Positions 24,413 to 33,367 of a stretch of DNA of 53,973 nucleotides are shown here, piece by piece. The translations under genes and the position numbers were made by a program. Within the stretch, counting starts at the first letter, position 1; each line of letters opens with the position of its first letter. The notes beneath the pieces are model-generated. The model saw nothing but the letters and a program-made list of their open reading frames with translations. It did no database searches and was not told the origin of the DNA. This DNA is from Acidihalobacter_A sp037381185 (GTDB lineage Bacteria; Pseudomonadota; Gammaproteobacteria; DSM-5130; Acidihalobacteraceae). The DNA is taken from assembly GCF_037381185.1 (NCBI RefSeq), contig NZ_JARRQY010000015.1:1-53973 (forward strand), in the 5' to 3' direction.

Positions 24413-25048
24413 ATGGGCGGACTGGAAGTATTTCTGGCGGCGCTGGCCGTGGTCTATCTGATCCCCGGTCCCGACATGATCCTGCTGCTGGAGACGGCGG
24501 CCGTACGCGGAAGAATTCACGCGCTTGCCACGGCACTCGGCCTGGCCATGGCCCGGGCCGCGCACGTGACACTGGCTGCAGTGGGATTGGCCGCGTTATT
24601 CAAGGCCTCGCCCTGGGTGTTCGATGCGGTGCGTCTGATCGGCGCCGGCTATCTGATCCTGCTGGGAATCCGGGTGCTGCGGGCACCGACGGCGCCGACC
24701 GATCCGGCGCACGGCGAGACCCGACGACAGGCGCCAACGCCGGCAGCGTCGCTGCGCCGCGGCCTGCTGACCAATCTGCTGAATCCGAAGGCACTGCTGT
24801 TCTGTTCGGTATTGCTGCCGCAGTTCGTGCATCCGGGGCAAGGCACCGTATTCGTCCAGTTCGGCCTGCTGGGAACGCTACTCGTCGCGCTCGGTCTGGG
24901 CTTCGATGTCGTCTACGCCTTGGCCGGCGGCGCCATAGGCCGCGTGGCCGCCCGCAGCAGAACGCTGCAACGCTTGCGCAACGGCCTCTTCGCTTCCCTG
25001 CTGATCGGTTTCGGCCTACGCCTCGCGCTGGCCGGCAATGCACTGTGA
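24413..25048 (+). CDS. LysE/RhtB-family amino-acid exporter
   Basis: A 211-residue protein with five to six membrane helices and the family signature YLIPGPDMILLLETAAVRG near the N-terminus and LLTNLLNPKALLF in the middle. It probably exports an amino acid from the cytoplasm. It is transcribed away from an Lrp-type regulator. Confidence 0.9.
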   Translation: MGGLEVFLAALAVVYLIPGPDMILLLETAAVRGRIHALATALGLAMARAAHVTLAAVGLAALFKASPWVFDAVRLIGAGYLILLGIRVLRAPTAPTDPAHGETRRQAPTPAASLRRGLLTNLLNPKALLFCSVLLPQFVHPGQGTVFVQFGLLGTLLVALGLGFDVVYALAGGAIGRVAARSRTLQRLRNGLFASLLIGFGLRLALAGNAL

Positions 25049-25058
25049 CGACGGCGGA

Positions 25059-25541
25059 CTACTCGCCGCCGGCCGCCCAGTCTCCGCTCTTGCCGCCGGA
25101 CTTGCGCAGCAGGCGCACCCCGTCGATCTGCATCGCGCGGTCGACCGCCTTGCACATGTCGTAGACGGTCAACAGCGCCACCTGCACCGCGGTCAGCGCC
25201 TCCATCTCAACGCCGGTACGCCCGCGGGTCTCGGCGCGCGCGCGGCAGTACACCGCCGGTGGCGAAGTCTCGGCGCGCAGGTCCAGTTCCAGGTGCGTCA
25301 GACCGATCGGATGGCATAGCGGAATCAGCTCGGAGGTGCGCTTGGCGCCCATGATGCCGGCGATACGCGCGATACCGAGCACATCGCCCTTGCGGTGTCC
25401 GCCGCGGCGCACCAGATCCAGCGTTTCCACGCGCATGTGGATGCGCCCTTCGGCAACGGCGACTCGCAGGGTCTCGTCCTTGCTTCCTACATCGACCATG
25501 TGGGCTTCGCCGTTGCGGTCGAAGTGAGTCAATTCGCTCAT
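25059..25541 (-). CDS. moaC: cyclic pyranopterin monophosphate synthase
   Basis: A 160-residue protein with MVDVGSKDETLRVA, LIPLCHPIGLTHLE and GVEMEALTAVQVALLTVYDMCKA (quoted in part), the conserved blocks of MoaC. It converts the GTP-derived MoaA product into cyclic pyranopterin monophosphate in molybdenum cofactor synthesis. It is divergent from moaDE with 57 bases between the starts. Confidence 0.96.
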   Translation of the reverse strand: MSELTHFDRNGEAHMVDVGSKDETLRVAVAEGRIHMRVETLDLVRRGGHRKGDVLGIARIAGIMGAKRTSELIPLCHPIGLTHLELDLRAETSPPAVYCRARAETRGRTGVEMEALTAVQVALLTVYDMCKAVDRAMQIDGVRLLRKSGGKSGDWAAGGE

Positions 25542-25598
25542 GGTCGAACACCCTCCTGGGCTAGAATCTCGGAAACGGCGTTAGAGACTAACAGAAAC

Positions 25599-25829
25599 AT
25601 GAGCATCACCATCCGCTATTTCGCCAGCCTGCGCGAACAGGTCGGGCGCGGCGAGGACATCCTCGACGCAGGCGACGCCACTACGGTCGGCGAGGCCTGG
25701 AAGCACCTGCACGGCGCGGACATGCCGCCGCGCGTGCTCGCGGCCGTCAATCAGGAATACGTCGCCGGCGACCACGTCCTCGCCGACGGCGACGAAGTGG
25801 CCTTTTTCCCCCCGGTGACCGGGGGCTGA
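25599..25829 (+). CDS. moaD: molybdopterin synthase sulfur-carrier subunit
   Basis: A 76-residue ubiquitin-like protein (MSITIRYFASLREQVG) ending in the required Gly-Gly (FFPPVTGG), which is thiocarboxylated to donate sulfur to molybdopterin. The stop codon is followed immediately by the ATG of moaE (TGAATG), so the two subunits are coupled. Confidence 0.95.
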   Translation: MSITIRYFASLREQVGRGEDILDAGDATTVGEAWKHLHGADMPPRVLAAVNQEYVAGDHVLADGDEVAFFPPVTGG

Positions 25830-26294
25830 ATGACACGAATCCAACACGGCCGCACGCTGGTACGCCTGGAAGAGACGCATTTCGAACCGTGGTCGGAATT
25901 GGCCGCCTTCGAGCGCGCGGCGGCTCTGGACGACGGCAAGACGGGAGCTGCCTCGGTATTCGTCGGCACCATGCGCGACTTCAACGCCGGCGACGACGTG
26001 GAACAGCTCTTTCTGGAACACTACCCGGGCATGACCGAACGCGAGCTGGAGCACATCGCCGCCGAAGCGCTGGAACGCTGGCCCGTGAACGCCGCCCTGA
26101 TCGTGCACCGCGTGGGCCTCATCCGCCCCGGAGACCCCATCGTCCTGACCGCCGCCTGGTCGGCGCACCGCGGCGCCGCCTTCGAGGCCTGCCGTCACCT
26201 GATCGAAGCGCTCAAGCACCGCGCACCGTTCTGGAAGCGCGAGGACCTGCGCGACGGCAGCCAGCGCTGGGTAGCGGAAAATACCCCCGCCTAG
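25830..26294 (+). CDS. moaE: molybdopterin synthase catalytic subunit
   Basis: A 154-residue protein with VFVGTMRDFNAGDDV, LEHYPGMTERELEHIA, HRVGLIRPGDPIV and the catalytic-lysine region ALKHRAPFWKRE. It inserts two sulfurs into cyclic pyranopterin monophosphate together with MoaD. Confidence 0.96.
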   Translation: MTRIQHGRTLVRLEETHFEPWSELAAFERAAALDDGKTGAASVFVGTMRDFNAGDDVEQLFLEHYPGMTERELEHIAAEALERWPVNAALIVHRVGLIRPGDPIVLTAAWSAHRGAAFEACRHLIEALKHRAPFWKREDLRDGSQRWVAENTPA

Positions 26295-26305
26295 CGAACC
26301 GTCAC

Positions 26306-27235
26306 TCAGGCGAGATGTGCGCGCGGATCGAACGGCAGTTCACGGCGCATGCGTTCGTAGAACTCGCGGTGCTCCTCGGTCTCCGCCGGCGGCGTCTCGA
26401 TCTTGAGCACGACATACAGATCGCCCGGCGTCTTGCCCGGCATGCCGCGCCCTTTGAGACGCATCTTGCGCCCAGTGCGCGAACCTGCCGGAATCTTCAG
26501 CTCGACCTTGCCGGCCAGCGTCGGCACGGTCACCGTCGCGCCCAGCGCGGCCTCCCAGGGCGTCAGCGGCAGATCGAGATAAATGTCGCGCCCATCGACG
26601 CGGTACAGCGAGTGCGGACGTATGTGCACGCTCAGATACAGATCGCCGGCCGGGCCGCCGCCCATGCCGGCTGCGCCCTGGCCGGACAGCCTGATACGCT
26701 GCCCATCGCCCACGCCGGCGGGAATGTTCACCGACAGGGTCCGGCCGTTCCCCATGCGCAGACTCTGACGGCCACCGTGGAAGGCGGCTTCCAGGTCCAG
26801 AGACAACTCGGCCTCCTGATCCTGTCCGCGCGCCCGAAATCCAGCCGCACCGGCATGCCCGCCACCCGCTCCGGCCTGGCGGAAGCCGCCGCCGAACAGG
26901 GCGTCGAAGAAATCGCTGAAACCGCTGGCGTTGAACTGCGCGCCACCGAAACCGTGGCCCGCGCCGAAGTCCGCCGCCTGTTCCCAACCGGGCGGCGGCC
27001 GAAAATCCTGTCCCGCCTTCCAGTTGGCGCCGAGACGATCGTAGGCTGAACGCTTCTCCGAGTCGCTAAGCACCTCGTAGGCCTCGTTGACCTCCTTGAA
27101 ACGCGCTTCCGCATCAGGCTCCTTGCTTACATCCGGATGGTACTTGCGCGCCAGACGGCGATAGGCCTTCTTGATCGCGTCCGGCTCCGCGTCGCGCGGT
27201 ACGCCGAGCAGTTCGTAGTAGTCCTTGAACTCCAT
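26306..27235 (-). CDS. CbpA/DnaJ-like J-domain co-chaperone
   Basis: A 309-residue type II J-protein: J domain (residues 1-70) with the HPD motif in RKYHPDVSKEP, a Gly/Phe-rich linker (GAGHGFGGAQFNASGFSDFF) and two C-terminal beta-sandwich substrate-binding domains (VNIPAGVGDGQRIRLSGQG). It lacks the zinc fingers of DnaJ, as CbpA does. It would stimulate DnaK and bind unfolded proteins. It lies downstream of an Hsp20 gene. The start ATG 27235 has AGGTGG six bases upstream. Confidence 0.92.
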   Translation of the reverse strand: MEFKDYYELLGVPRDAEPDAIKKAYRRLARKYHPDVSKEPDAEARFKEVNEAYEVLSDSEKRSAYDRLGANWKAGQDFRPPPGWEQAADFGAGHGFGGAQFNASGFSDFFDALFGGGFRQAGAGGGHAGAAGFRARGQDQEAELSLDLEAAFHGGRQSLRMGNGRTLSVNIPAGVGDGQRIRLSGQGAAGMGGGPAGDLYLSVHIRPHSLYRVDGRDIYLDLPLTPWEAALGATVTVPTLAGKVELKIPAGSRTGRKMRLKGRGMPGKTPGDLYVVLKIETPPAETEEHREFYERMRRELPFDPRAHLA

Positions 27236-27241
27236 GGGTTC

Positions 27242-27256
27242 CACCTGCCTCAGGTG
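27242..27256 (-). promoter_or_regulatory. hairpin sequestering the ribosome-binding site of the J-protein gene
   Basis: On the minus strand CACCTG-AGG-CAGGTG forms a 6-bp hairpin whose 3' arm is the Shine-Dalgarno sequence, six bases before the ATG at 27235. In a heat-shock gene pair this could act as a simple RNA thermometer. That role is inference. Confidence 0.4.
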
Positions 27257-27260
27257 TTAC

Positions 27261-27284
27261 GGGGCGCCGCGCAAACGGCGCCCC
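27261..27284 (-). repeat. 9-bp GC hairpin between hsp20 and the J-protein gene
   Basis: GGGGCGCCG (27261-27269) pairs perfectly with CGGCGCCCC (27276-27284) around a six-base loop. It lies between the two chaperone genes and could stabilise the upstream hsp20 message or partially terminate. No T-run follows. Confidence 0.6.
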
Positions 27285-27292
27285 GGCCACCG

Positions 27293-27724
27293 TCAGCCTT
27301 CAACGGTGATGCGGCGTGGCCGCACGCGTTCCTGCTTGGGAATGCGCACTTCCAGCACGCCCTTCTCCACCCGCGCGGAAATATTCTCCGCATCGGCGGT
27401 ATCCGGCAGCGTGAATCGGCGGAAGAAGCTGCCGCGCACGCGTTCGACGCGCTTGTAGCCTTCCTTCTCTTCCTCGCTGTCGAACTTGCGCTCGCCGCGG
27501 ATACTGAGCACACCGTCTTCCATATGCACTTCGATGTCCTTGGGCTCGACGCCGGGCACATCGGCATGGATCACGAATGCGTTTTCCTCTTCCTTGATGT
27601 CCACCGCGGGCAGCCAATCGCTGGTGGCCGCCTCCTCGCCACGTTCCGGCAAAGCGAACGCGCGATCCATTTCATGGTACAACTGATTGAGCACTCCAAA
27701 GGGCTGATAGCGAACCATAGACAT
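27293..27724 (-). CDS. Hsp20/alpha-crystallin small heat-shock protein
   Basis: A 143-residue protein with an alpha-crystallin domain at about residues 35-130 (WLPAVDIKEEENAFVIHADV; the GVLEVRIPK motif near the C-terminus) and a short tail. It is an ATP-independent holdase that forms oligomers. The start ATG 27724 has a strong AAGGAGG site; ATG 27718 is a possible second start. It probably forms a heat-shock operon with the J-protein gene downstream. Confidence 0.94.
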   Translation of the reverse strand: MSMVRYQPFGVLNQLYHEMDRAFALPERGEEAATSDWLPAVDIKEEENAFVIHADVPGVEPKDIEVHMEDGVLSIRGERKFDSEEEKEGYKRVERVRGSFFRRFTLPDTADAENISARVEKGVLEVRIPKQERVRPRRITVEG

Positions 27725-27760
27725 GGGACACCTCCTTGAAATCACTTGGTTTATCGCTGT

Positions 27761-27793
27761 CCCTTATGTATGGCCGAATGACGCGATATCAAG
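27761..27793 (-). promoter_or_regulatory. possible sigma-32-like promoter of hsp20
   Basis: On the minus strand CTTGATA (27793-27787) is followed after about 12 bases by GGCCATACAT (27775-27766). This resembles the heat-shock sigma consensus CTTGAAA...CCCCATNT and lies about 40 bases before the start codon. The match is partial. Confidence 0.35.
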
Positions 27794-27846
27794 CCCCCGA
27801 AGGCAGTTGCAAAAAAGGTTTTGCACGAGCCGATGCGACCCCAGAC

Positions 27847-28158
27847 CTACTCCGGGCGCTGCGTGCCGCAGCGCCAGCACTCGGTGAACTGCCCCTCGTT
27901 GCACTCGCCGCAGTTCGGGCAGGTCCAGGCCGGCCCCGGCGCGGCCTCAACCTGCGAAAGCTCGGCCAGCAACGCCAGCGCACGCATCTCGTCCGCGTCG
28001 TCCACCCAGACCTCGGGCCAGCACTCGTTGACCGGCAGATCGCCGACACCGCCGCCGAGGTAGAGGTTGCGCATTTGCGCCTCTATGCCGGACTGCTGGA
28101 GCAGATTGAGCACGTGGCCGGCACGGAGCGAATCGGGGGCCGCGTAGACCTTCTTCAT
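27847..28158 (-). CDS. DUF2007-type protein with C-terminal zinc ribbon
   Basis: A 103-residue protein. Residues 1-70 match the DUF2007 'putative signal transducing' fold (MKKVYAAPDSLRAGHVLNLL; EVWVDDADEMRALALL). Residues 78-100 form a RanBP2-like zinc ribbon, CPNCGECNEGQFTECWRCG. The cysteine ribbon suggests contact with a protein or nucleic acid. Function unknown. Confidence 0.8.
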   Translation of the reverse strand: MKKVYAAPDSLRAGHVLNLLQQSGIEAQMRNLYLGGGVGDLPVNECWPEVWVDDADEMRALALLAELSQVEAAPGPAWTCPNCGECNEGQFTECWRCGTQRPE

Positions 28159-28216
28159 GATCCCGTCTCCTCAGACCTTGTTTCCATACTCCCCCTAGGC
28201 AACGCTCTGGGACCGC

Positions 28217-29083
28217 CTATTCGATGTTCTGTATCTGCTCGCGCATCTGCTCGATCAGCACCTTGAGTTCCATCGCCGCCTGCGTGGTCTCGATATCCGA
28301 GGACTTGGAACCCAGCGTATTGGCCTCGCGGTTGAACTCCTGCATCAGGAAGTCCAGGCGCCGCCCGATCGGCTCGTCTCTGCCCAGAACCGACGCCAAC
28401 TCGGCGAGATGACTGTCCAGGCGGTCCAGCTCTTCGTCCACGTCCAGCCGCTGCGCAGCGATCGCCAGTTCCTGCTCCAGTCGACCCGGATCAGCCTCCA
28501 CGCCGAGATCGGCCAGACGCGCACGGTATTTGTCGCGCAGGCCGGCCACCAGATCCTGGCGCCGCGCACGCACGCGCAGCACCTGTTCGGTCACCACCTC
28601 GGCACGCTGGCGGATGAGTACCGTCAGACGCTCGCCCTCGGCCTGGCGCGCGGCGGCGAAGTCCTTGAGCGTCTCGCCGACCAACGCCGTCGCCGCCTTC
28701 TGCAAGGGCGCGAGATCCCGGCTGGCCTCGCGCACCACGCCCGGCCAGCGCAACACATCCAGCGCATTGAACTGGGTCGATGCGCCCATCAGACCCTCGA
28801 CCTGCTCGCAGGCCTCCAGCAACGCCTGCACCTGGGCGTGATCGACCTCCACGCCGACGCTGGCCGTACTGGGCGCCTGATAGCGCAGGGCGCACTCCAC
28901 CTTGCCGCGTCCAAGCTTTGCCTGCAGCCGCTCGCGCACCGCACCCTCGGTCGCCCGCAGCTCTTCCGGCATGCGAAAGCTGATATCCAGGTAGCGGTGG
29001 TTCACGCTGCGCAATTCGCAAATCAGCGTGCCCCAATCGCCCTGCGTCTCACGGCGCGCAAACGCCGTCATGCTCTGTACCAT
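28217..29083 (-). CDS. yicC: YicC-family endoribonuclease
   Basis: A 288-residue protein beginning MVQSMTAFARRETQGDWG and ending in the conserved block GRRLDFLMQEFNREANTLGS, DIETTQAAMELKVLIEQMRE and QIQNIE. YicC/YloC proteins are divalent-metal-dependent endoribonucleases. The start at 29083 matches the family N-terminus. It is divergent from rph with about 115 bases between them. Confidence 0.95.
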   Translation of the reverse strand: MVQSMTAFARRETQGDWGTLICELRSVNHRYLDISFRMPEELRATEGAVRERLQAKLGRGKVECALRYQAPSTASVGVEVDHAQVQALLEACEQVEGLMGASTQFNALDVLRWPGVVREASRDLAPLQKAATALVGETLKDFAAARQAEGERLTVLIRQRAEVVTEQVLRVRARRQDLVAGLRDKYRARLADLGVEADPGRLEQELAIAAQRLDVDEELDRLDSHLAELASVLGRDEPIGRRLDFLMQEFNREANTLGSKSSDIETTQAAMELKVLIEQMREQIQNIE

Positions 29084-29197
29084 GCCGATCTCCTTGAATT
29101 CGTGTGGCGCCATTCTACGCGCCATCCCCGCACGCATGGCCTGTCGTCGCTCACGCGCCTATAATGCGGCGCCTCTGCTAAAGACCAGGAGTCATGC

Positions 29198-29914
29198 ATG
29201 CGACCGAGCGGCCGAGCCCCCGACGAACTGCGCCAGATCAACTTCGAGCGCCACTACACGCGCCACGCGGAAGGCTCCGTGCTGGTCAGTTTCGGCGACA
29301 CGAAAGTGATCTGCACGGCCACCGTCGAGGAACGCCTGCCGCCCTGGCTCAAGGGCTCCAATCAGGGCTGGGTCACCGCCGAATACGGCATGCTGCCGCG
29401 TTCCACCGGCTCGCGCATGGCGCGCGAAGCCAGCCGCGGCAAGCAGGGCGGACGCACCATGGAGATCCAGCGCCTGATCGGCCGTTCGCTACGCGCGGCC
29501 GTGGACCTGGAAGCTCTCGGCGCACGCCAGATCACCGTCGACTGCGACGTCATCCAGGCCGACGGCGGTACCCGCACCGCCTCCATCAGCGGCGCCTGGG
29601 TCGCGCTTTGCGACGCCGTCGCAAAGCTGCGCAAGAAGGGCCAGCTCAAGCGCGACCCGCTGCACGGCATGGTCGCCTCGGTGTCGGTCGGCATCCACTC
29701 GGGCACGCCCGTACTCGACCTCGACTACGCCGAGGACTCCTCCGCCGAAACCGATATGAACGTGGTCATGAACGACGCCGGGCACTTCATCGAAGTGCAG
29801 GGCACCGCCGAGGGCCACGCTTTCCGCCGCGACGAATTCGACGCCATGCTCGAGCTGGCGGAGAAGGGCATCGGCGAGATCATCGCCGCGCAGCGCGCCG
29901 CGCTGGAGGGCTAG
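29198..29914 (+). CDS. rph: ribonuclease PH
   Basis: A 238-residue protein starting MRPSGRAPDELRQINFER, with the phosphate-binding region GSRMAREASRGKQGGRTMEI and the catalytic DLDYAEDSSAETDMNVVM. It is a phosphorolytic 3'-5' exoribonuclease that trims tRNA precursors. Adjacent yicC and rph is the usual order. Confidence 0.97.
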   Translation: MRPSGRAPDELRQINFERHYTRHAEGSVLVSFGDTKVICTATVEERLPPWLKGSNQGWVTAEYGMLPRSTGSRMAREASRGKQGGRTMEIQRLIGRSLRAAVDLEALGARQITVDCDVIQADGGTRTASISGAWVALCDAVAKLRKKGQLKRDPLHGMVASVSVGIHSGTPVLDLDYAEDSSAETDMNVVMNDAGHFIEVQGTAEGHAFRRDEFDAMLELAEKGIGEIIAAQRAALEG

Positions 29915-30010
29915 GGCCAACGGCGGAGGAACTCCGGCACGCCGGTTGGGATCGAACGTGCACGCACGGCGGATGCGCGCCGTTCACCGACCCACGCTCT
30001 GGATCTCCCC

Positions 30011-31204
30011 ATGCCCAGCACGACCGACACGCCCAGCCGAACCTGGGGCATGCGCCTGCTGCTCGTGCTGGCCATGGCCCTGCCCAACGCGCTGCTCTAT
30101 GCGATCAGCGCGCTCGGCCCACAGCTCGTCCATGAGCTGACGATCACCCCCGCGTCGCTGGGCTACTTCACCATGGCGTCCTACGGTACGGCCGCCGCGC
30201 TGTCGCCTTGGGCGGGACTGCTGGTCAACCGCCTCGGCGTACGCCACTCGCTGCTCCTGCTGTTCGCCATGGTCGCGCTCACCTTCGGCCTGACCGTGGG
30301 GCTTCCCGGCTTCTACACGCTGCTGCTGGCGACCGCACCGCTGGGGCTGGCACAGGCGCTGTCCAATCCGGCCACCAACCTGCTCATCGCCCGTCGCGTC
30401 GCGCCCCAGCGCCGGGCCTTCGTGGTCGGGCTCAAACAGGCCGGCATCTCCTTCGCCGCCCTGTTCTCCGGCCTCGTGTTGCCGATCTGCGCCCTGCATA
30501 TCGGCTGGCGCGGCGCCTTCGCGCTGTTGTTGCTCCTCGCGCTGCTGGCACTGGCGCTTGGACTCGCCGTGCTGAAACGCTCCGAACACCCGGCCGGCAG
30601 CGTGGCGAGCTGGCGGGCGCCACGCCCGAACGGCCTGCTGGCGCTGCTGATGGGCACGCAGTTCTGCGTCGGCAGCGCCATCGCCACCTTCGTCACCTAT
30701 CTGCCCGCATACGGGACGGATCTCGGCATGGCAAAAACCACCGCCGGCCTGCTGCTGGCGCTGTTCGGCGTCGCCGGCGCTGTTTCGCGCCTGCTGGCAA
30801 CGCCGCTGAGCGCCAGACTGCGTGAGGAGGCCCTGCTGCTCGGCGGCCTGCTGCTGGGCGCCTCGGCTTCGGTCGCCGTGGCGCTGCACAGCGCGGCACA
30901 TACCCCCGCGCTGCTCTGGCTCGCCGCTGCCGGCTTCGGCCTGAGCGCCGTGCCGGCAAGCGCCATCGCCATGAGCATGCTGATTCGCGACGCCGCCTTC
31001 GGCGAAGTCGCCGTCACGGCCGGCATGGTGTCGGGCACCTTCTTCGCCGGTCTCGCCATCGGCCCCGCCTGCGCCGGCCTGCTCGCCCGCTTCAGCGGCT
31101 CCCTGAGCAGCGCCTGGGAACTGGCGCTGGCCATGGTCCTCACGGCGACCGCCTTGACCCTGCTGCTGGCGCGGGCGCGCAGCCGCGCCGGCAGTGCGAT
31201 CTAG
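30011..31204 (+). CDS. MFS transporter
   Basis: A 397-residue protein with about twelve transmembrane helices in two halves, resembling the CynX/YcaD-type MFS exporters. Substrate not predictable from sequence. It lies between rph and rdgB on the same strand with about 80-95-base gaps, so it may have its own promoter. Confidence 0.85.
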   Translation: MPSTTDTPSRTWGMRLLLVLAMALPNALLYAISALGPQLVHELTITPASLGYFTMASYGTAAALSPWAGLLVNRLGVRHSLLLLFAMVALTFGLTVGLPGFYTLLLATAPLGLAQALSNPATNLLIARRVAPQRRAFVVGLKQAGISFAALFSGLVLPICALHIGWRGAFALLLLLALLALALGLAVLKRSEHPAGSVASWRAPRPNGLLALLMGTQFCVGSAIATFVTYLPAYGTDLGMAKTTAGLLLALFGVAGAVSRLLATPLSARLREEALLLGGLLLGASASVAVALHSAAHTPALLWLAAAGFGLSAVPASAIAMSMLIRDAAFGEVAVTAGMVSGTFFAGLAIGPACAGLLARFSGSLSSAWELALAMVLTATALTLLLARARSRAGSAI

Positions 31205-31286
31205 GCCTGTTCACACACGCGCATCCATTCATGCTGCGTACCCTTGGGTACAATCACGCTTTTTCGCCCACACGGATGCATCACCC

Positions 31287-31898
31287 ATGGACCGACTGAC
31301 CGGAATCGACCGCATCGTCCTCGCCACCGGCAACCTCGGCAAGGTGCGGGAACTGGGCGCCATACTCGCCGATCTTGGCGTGCACGTGCTGCCGCAATCC
31401 GATTTCGGCGTGCCCGAGGCCGATGAAACCGGCCTGAGCTTCGTCGAGAACGCCATCCTCAAGGCGCGCAACGCCGCCGCCCACACCGGCCTGCCGGCCA
31501 TCGCGGACGACTCCGGCATCGAGGTCGACGCGCTCAACGGCGCGCCCGGCATCTATTCAGCGCGCTACGCCGGCGCGGACGGTGACGATGCGGCCAACAA
31601 CGCCAAGCTGCTGGCCGCCCTCGCCGAGCTGCCGCCCGCGGCGCGCAGCGCACGCTTTCGCAGCGTGGTCGTGTTCATGCGCCACGCCGAAGACCCCTCG
31701 CCGCTGATCGCCGAAGGCGCCTGGGAGGGCCGCATTCTCGACGCGTCTCGGGGCAGCGGCGGCTTCGGCTACGACCCGCTGTTCCAGGTCGCCGGCCGCG
31801 ACGTGAGCGCCGCCGAACTGCCCGCCGAGGAGAAGAACCGCCTCAGCCACCGCGGCCAGGCGCTGCGTCGGTTGCTCGCCGAGCTGACCGGGCAGTGA
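31287..31898 (+). CDS. rdgB: XTP/dITP pyrophosphatase
   Basis: A 203-residue HAM1-family protein with LATGNLGKVRELGAIL, FVENAILKARNAA, IADDSGIEVDALNGAPGIYS and the C-terminal GFGYDPLFQV and LSHRGQALRRL blocks. It hydrolyses non-canonical purine triphosphates such as dITP and XTP. The stop overlaps the GTG (31895) of the hemW frame. Confidence 0.96.
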   Translation: MDRLTGIDRIVLATGNLGKVRELGAILADLGVHVLPQSDFGVPEADETGLSFVENAILKARNAAAHTGLPAIADDSGIEVDALNGAPGIYSARYAGADGDDAANNAKLLAALAELPPAARSARFRSVVVFMRHAEDPSPLIAEGAWEGRILDASRGSGGFGYDPLFQVAGRDVSAAELPAEEKNRLSHRGQALRRLLAELTGQ

Positions 31899-31906
31899 AC
31901 GCAGCG

Positions 31907-33064
31907 ATGGGCTTCGATCAGGCCATCCCGCTATCGGTCTACGTGCATCTGCCCTGGTGCGTGCGCAAGTGCCCGTACTGCGACTTCAACTCGTTCCAGA
32001 ACGACGGCGAGCTGCCCGAGCACGACTATGTCGACGCGCTGCTGACCGACCTCGAGGAGGAGCTGCCGCGCGTCTGGGGTCGGCGCATCGAGAGCGTGTT
32101 CATCGGCGGCGGCACGCCCAGCCTGTTCTCCGCCGCCGCGATGGAGCGCCTGCTCGACGGCCTGCGCATGCGCCTGCCGCTGCGCCCGGACCTGGAAGTC
32201 ACCCTGGAAGCCAACCCCGGCACCTTCGAGCAGGCCCGCTTCGCCGACTACCGCAGTCTCGGCATCAACCGCCTGTCCATCGGCATCCAGAGCTTCGACG
32301 CCGACACGCTCAAGCGCCTGGGCCGCATCCACGACGGCGACGAAGCCCGCCGCGCGGCCGACATCGCCCGCCGCGCCGGCTTCGACAACCTCAACCTCGA
32401 CCTCATGTTCGGCCTGCCGGGGCAGGATTCCGCCGCCGCGCGCGCCGACCTCGACACGGCGCTGGCCTTCGCCCCCGAACACCTGTCCTACTACCAGCTC
32501 ACGCTGGAGCCGAACACGCTGTTCCACGCCAACCCGCCCGAGCTGCCCGACGACGACCTGATCGCCGCCATGCAGCAGGAGGCGCAGGAACGGCTCGACG
32601 CCGCCGGCTACGCGCAGTACGAAGTCTCCGCCTACGCGCAGCCGGGCCGGCGCTGCCGCCACAACCTCAACTACTGGACCTTCGGCGACTACCTCGGCCT
32701 CGGCGCCGGCGCGCACGGCAAGCTCACCCACCCGGCCGACGGCAGCATCGTGCGCCGCTGGAAGCTGCGCCAGCCGGCGCAGTACATGGCCGGTGTCAAG
32801 GCCGGCAAGGCCTGGGGTGGGGAGAGCCGCATCGAGGCGGATGCGCGCGTATTCGAGTTCATGCTCAACGCGCTGCGCCTGCGCGACGGCTTCGACATCG
32901 CCCTGTTCGAGGCACGCACCGGGCTGCCCCGCGAACACCTGGCGGCGGGTATCGAGCAGGCCGTCGCGCGCGAGCTGCTGGAAGCGGAAGGCGAGCGGCT
33001 GCGCCCCAGCCGGCTCGGCTGGCACTTCCTCAACGACCTGATCGAGACTTTCCTGCCGGAGTAG
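31907..33064 (+). CDS. hemW: HemW, radical-SAM heme chaperone (coproporphyrinogen-oxidase-like)
   Basis: A radical SAM protein with the cluster motif CVRKCPYCDF near residue 20, GGGTPSLF, the LEANPGTF segment and the C-terminal HemN-like domain (NYWTFGDYLGLGAGAHGKL). It delivers heme to respiratory proteins rather than acting as HemN. ATG 31907 gives a family-like N-terminus (MGFDQAIPLSVYVHLPW); a GTG at 31895 overlapping the rdgB stop is equally possible. rdgB-hemW is a conserved gammaproteobacterial pair. Confidence 0.94.
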   Translation: MGFDQAIPLSVYVHLPWCVRKCPYCDFNSFQNDGELPEHDYVDALLTDLEEELPRVWGRRIESVFIGGGTPSLFSAAAMERLLDGLRMRLPLRPDLEVTLEANPGTFEQARFADYRSLGINRLSIGIQSFDADTLKRLGRIHDGDEARRAADIARRAGFDNLNLDLMFGLPGQDSAAARADLDTALAFAPEHLSYYQLTLEPNTLFHANPPELPDDDLIAAMQQEAQERLDAAGYAQYEVSAYAQPGRRCRHNLNYWTFGDYLGLGAGAHGKLTHPADGSIVRRWKLRQPAQYMAGVKAGKAWGGESRIEADARVFEFMLNALRLRDGFDIALFEARTGLPREHLAAGIEQAVARELLEAEGERLRPSRLGWHFLNDLIETFLPE

Positions 33065-33082
33065 GGCGCATGAGCCGGCCGG

Positions 33083-33367
33083 TCACTCCCCCGGCCAGCC
33101 CGGCGCGGACATGTTCGGCGCCCAGCCGGTGACCTCGTAGCGCGCGACACCGGCCGCATGAAACGGATCTTCCGCCACCCATTGCCTAACCGTCTCGAGC
33201 GATTCGGCCTGCGCGAGGATGATGCCGCCGGTGCGCGGTTCCTTGGGGCCGGACATCAGAAAATGCCCCTGCGCATAGTGGCGCCTCAGGAACTCGCGAT
33301 GTTCTTCCAGATGCCTTTCGACTTCGGCCAATGGGGCGATGTACTCAAGATCGATAACGTAAATCAT
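33083..33367 (-). CDS. YCII-family protein
   Basis: A 94-residue protein of the YciI/DUF-type dimeric alpha-beta barrel family, with the conserved His in EHREFLRRHYAQGHFLMSGP and the Asp in WVAEDPFHAAGVARYEV. These pair as a His-Asp active site in relatives. It is divergent from a LysR-type regulator, which probably controls it. Confidence 0.85.
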   Translation of the reverse strand: MIYVIDLEYIAPLAEVERHLEEHREFLRRHYAQGHFLMSGPKEPRTGGIILAQAESLETVRQWVAEDPFHAAGVARYEVTGWAPNMSAPGWPGE

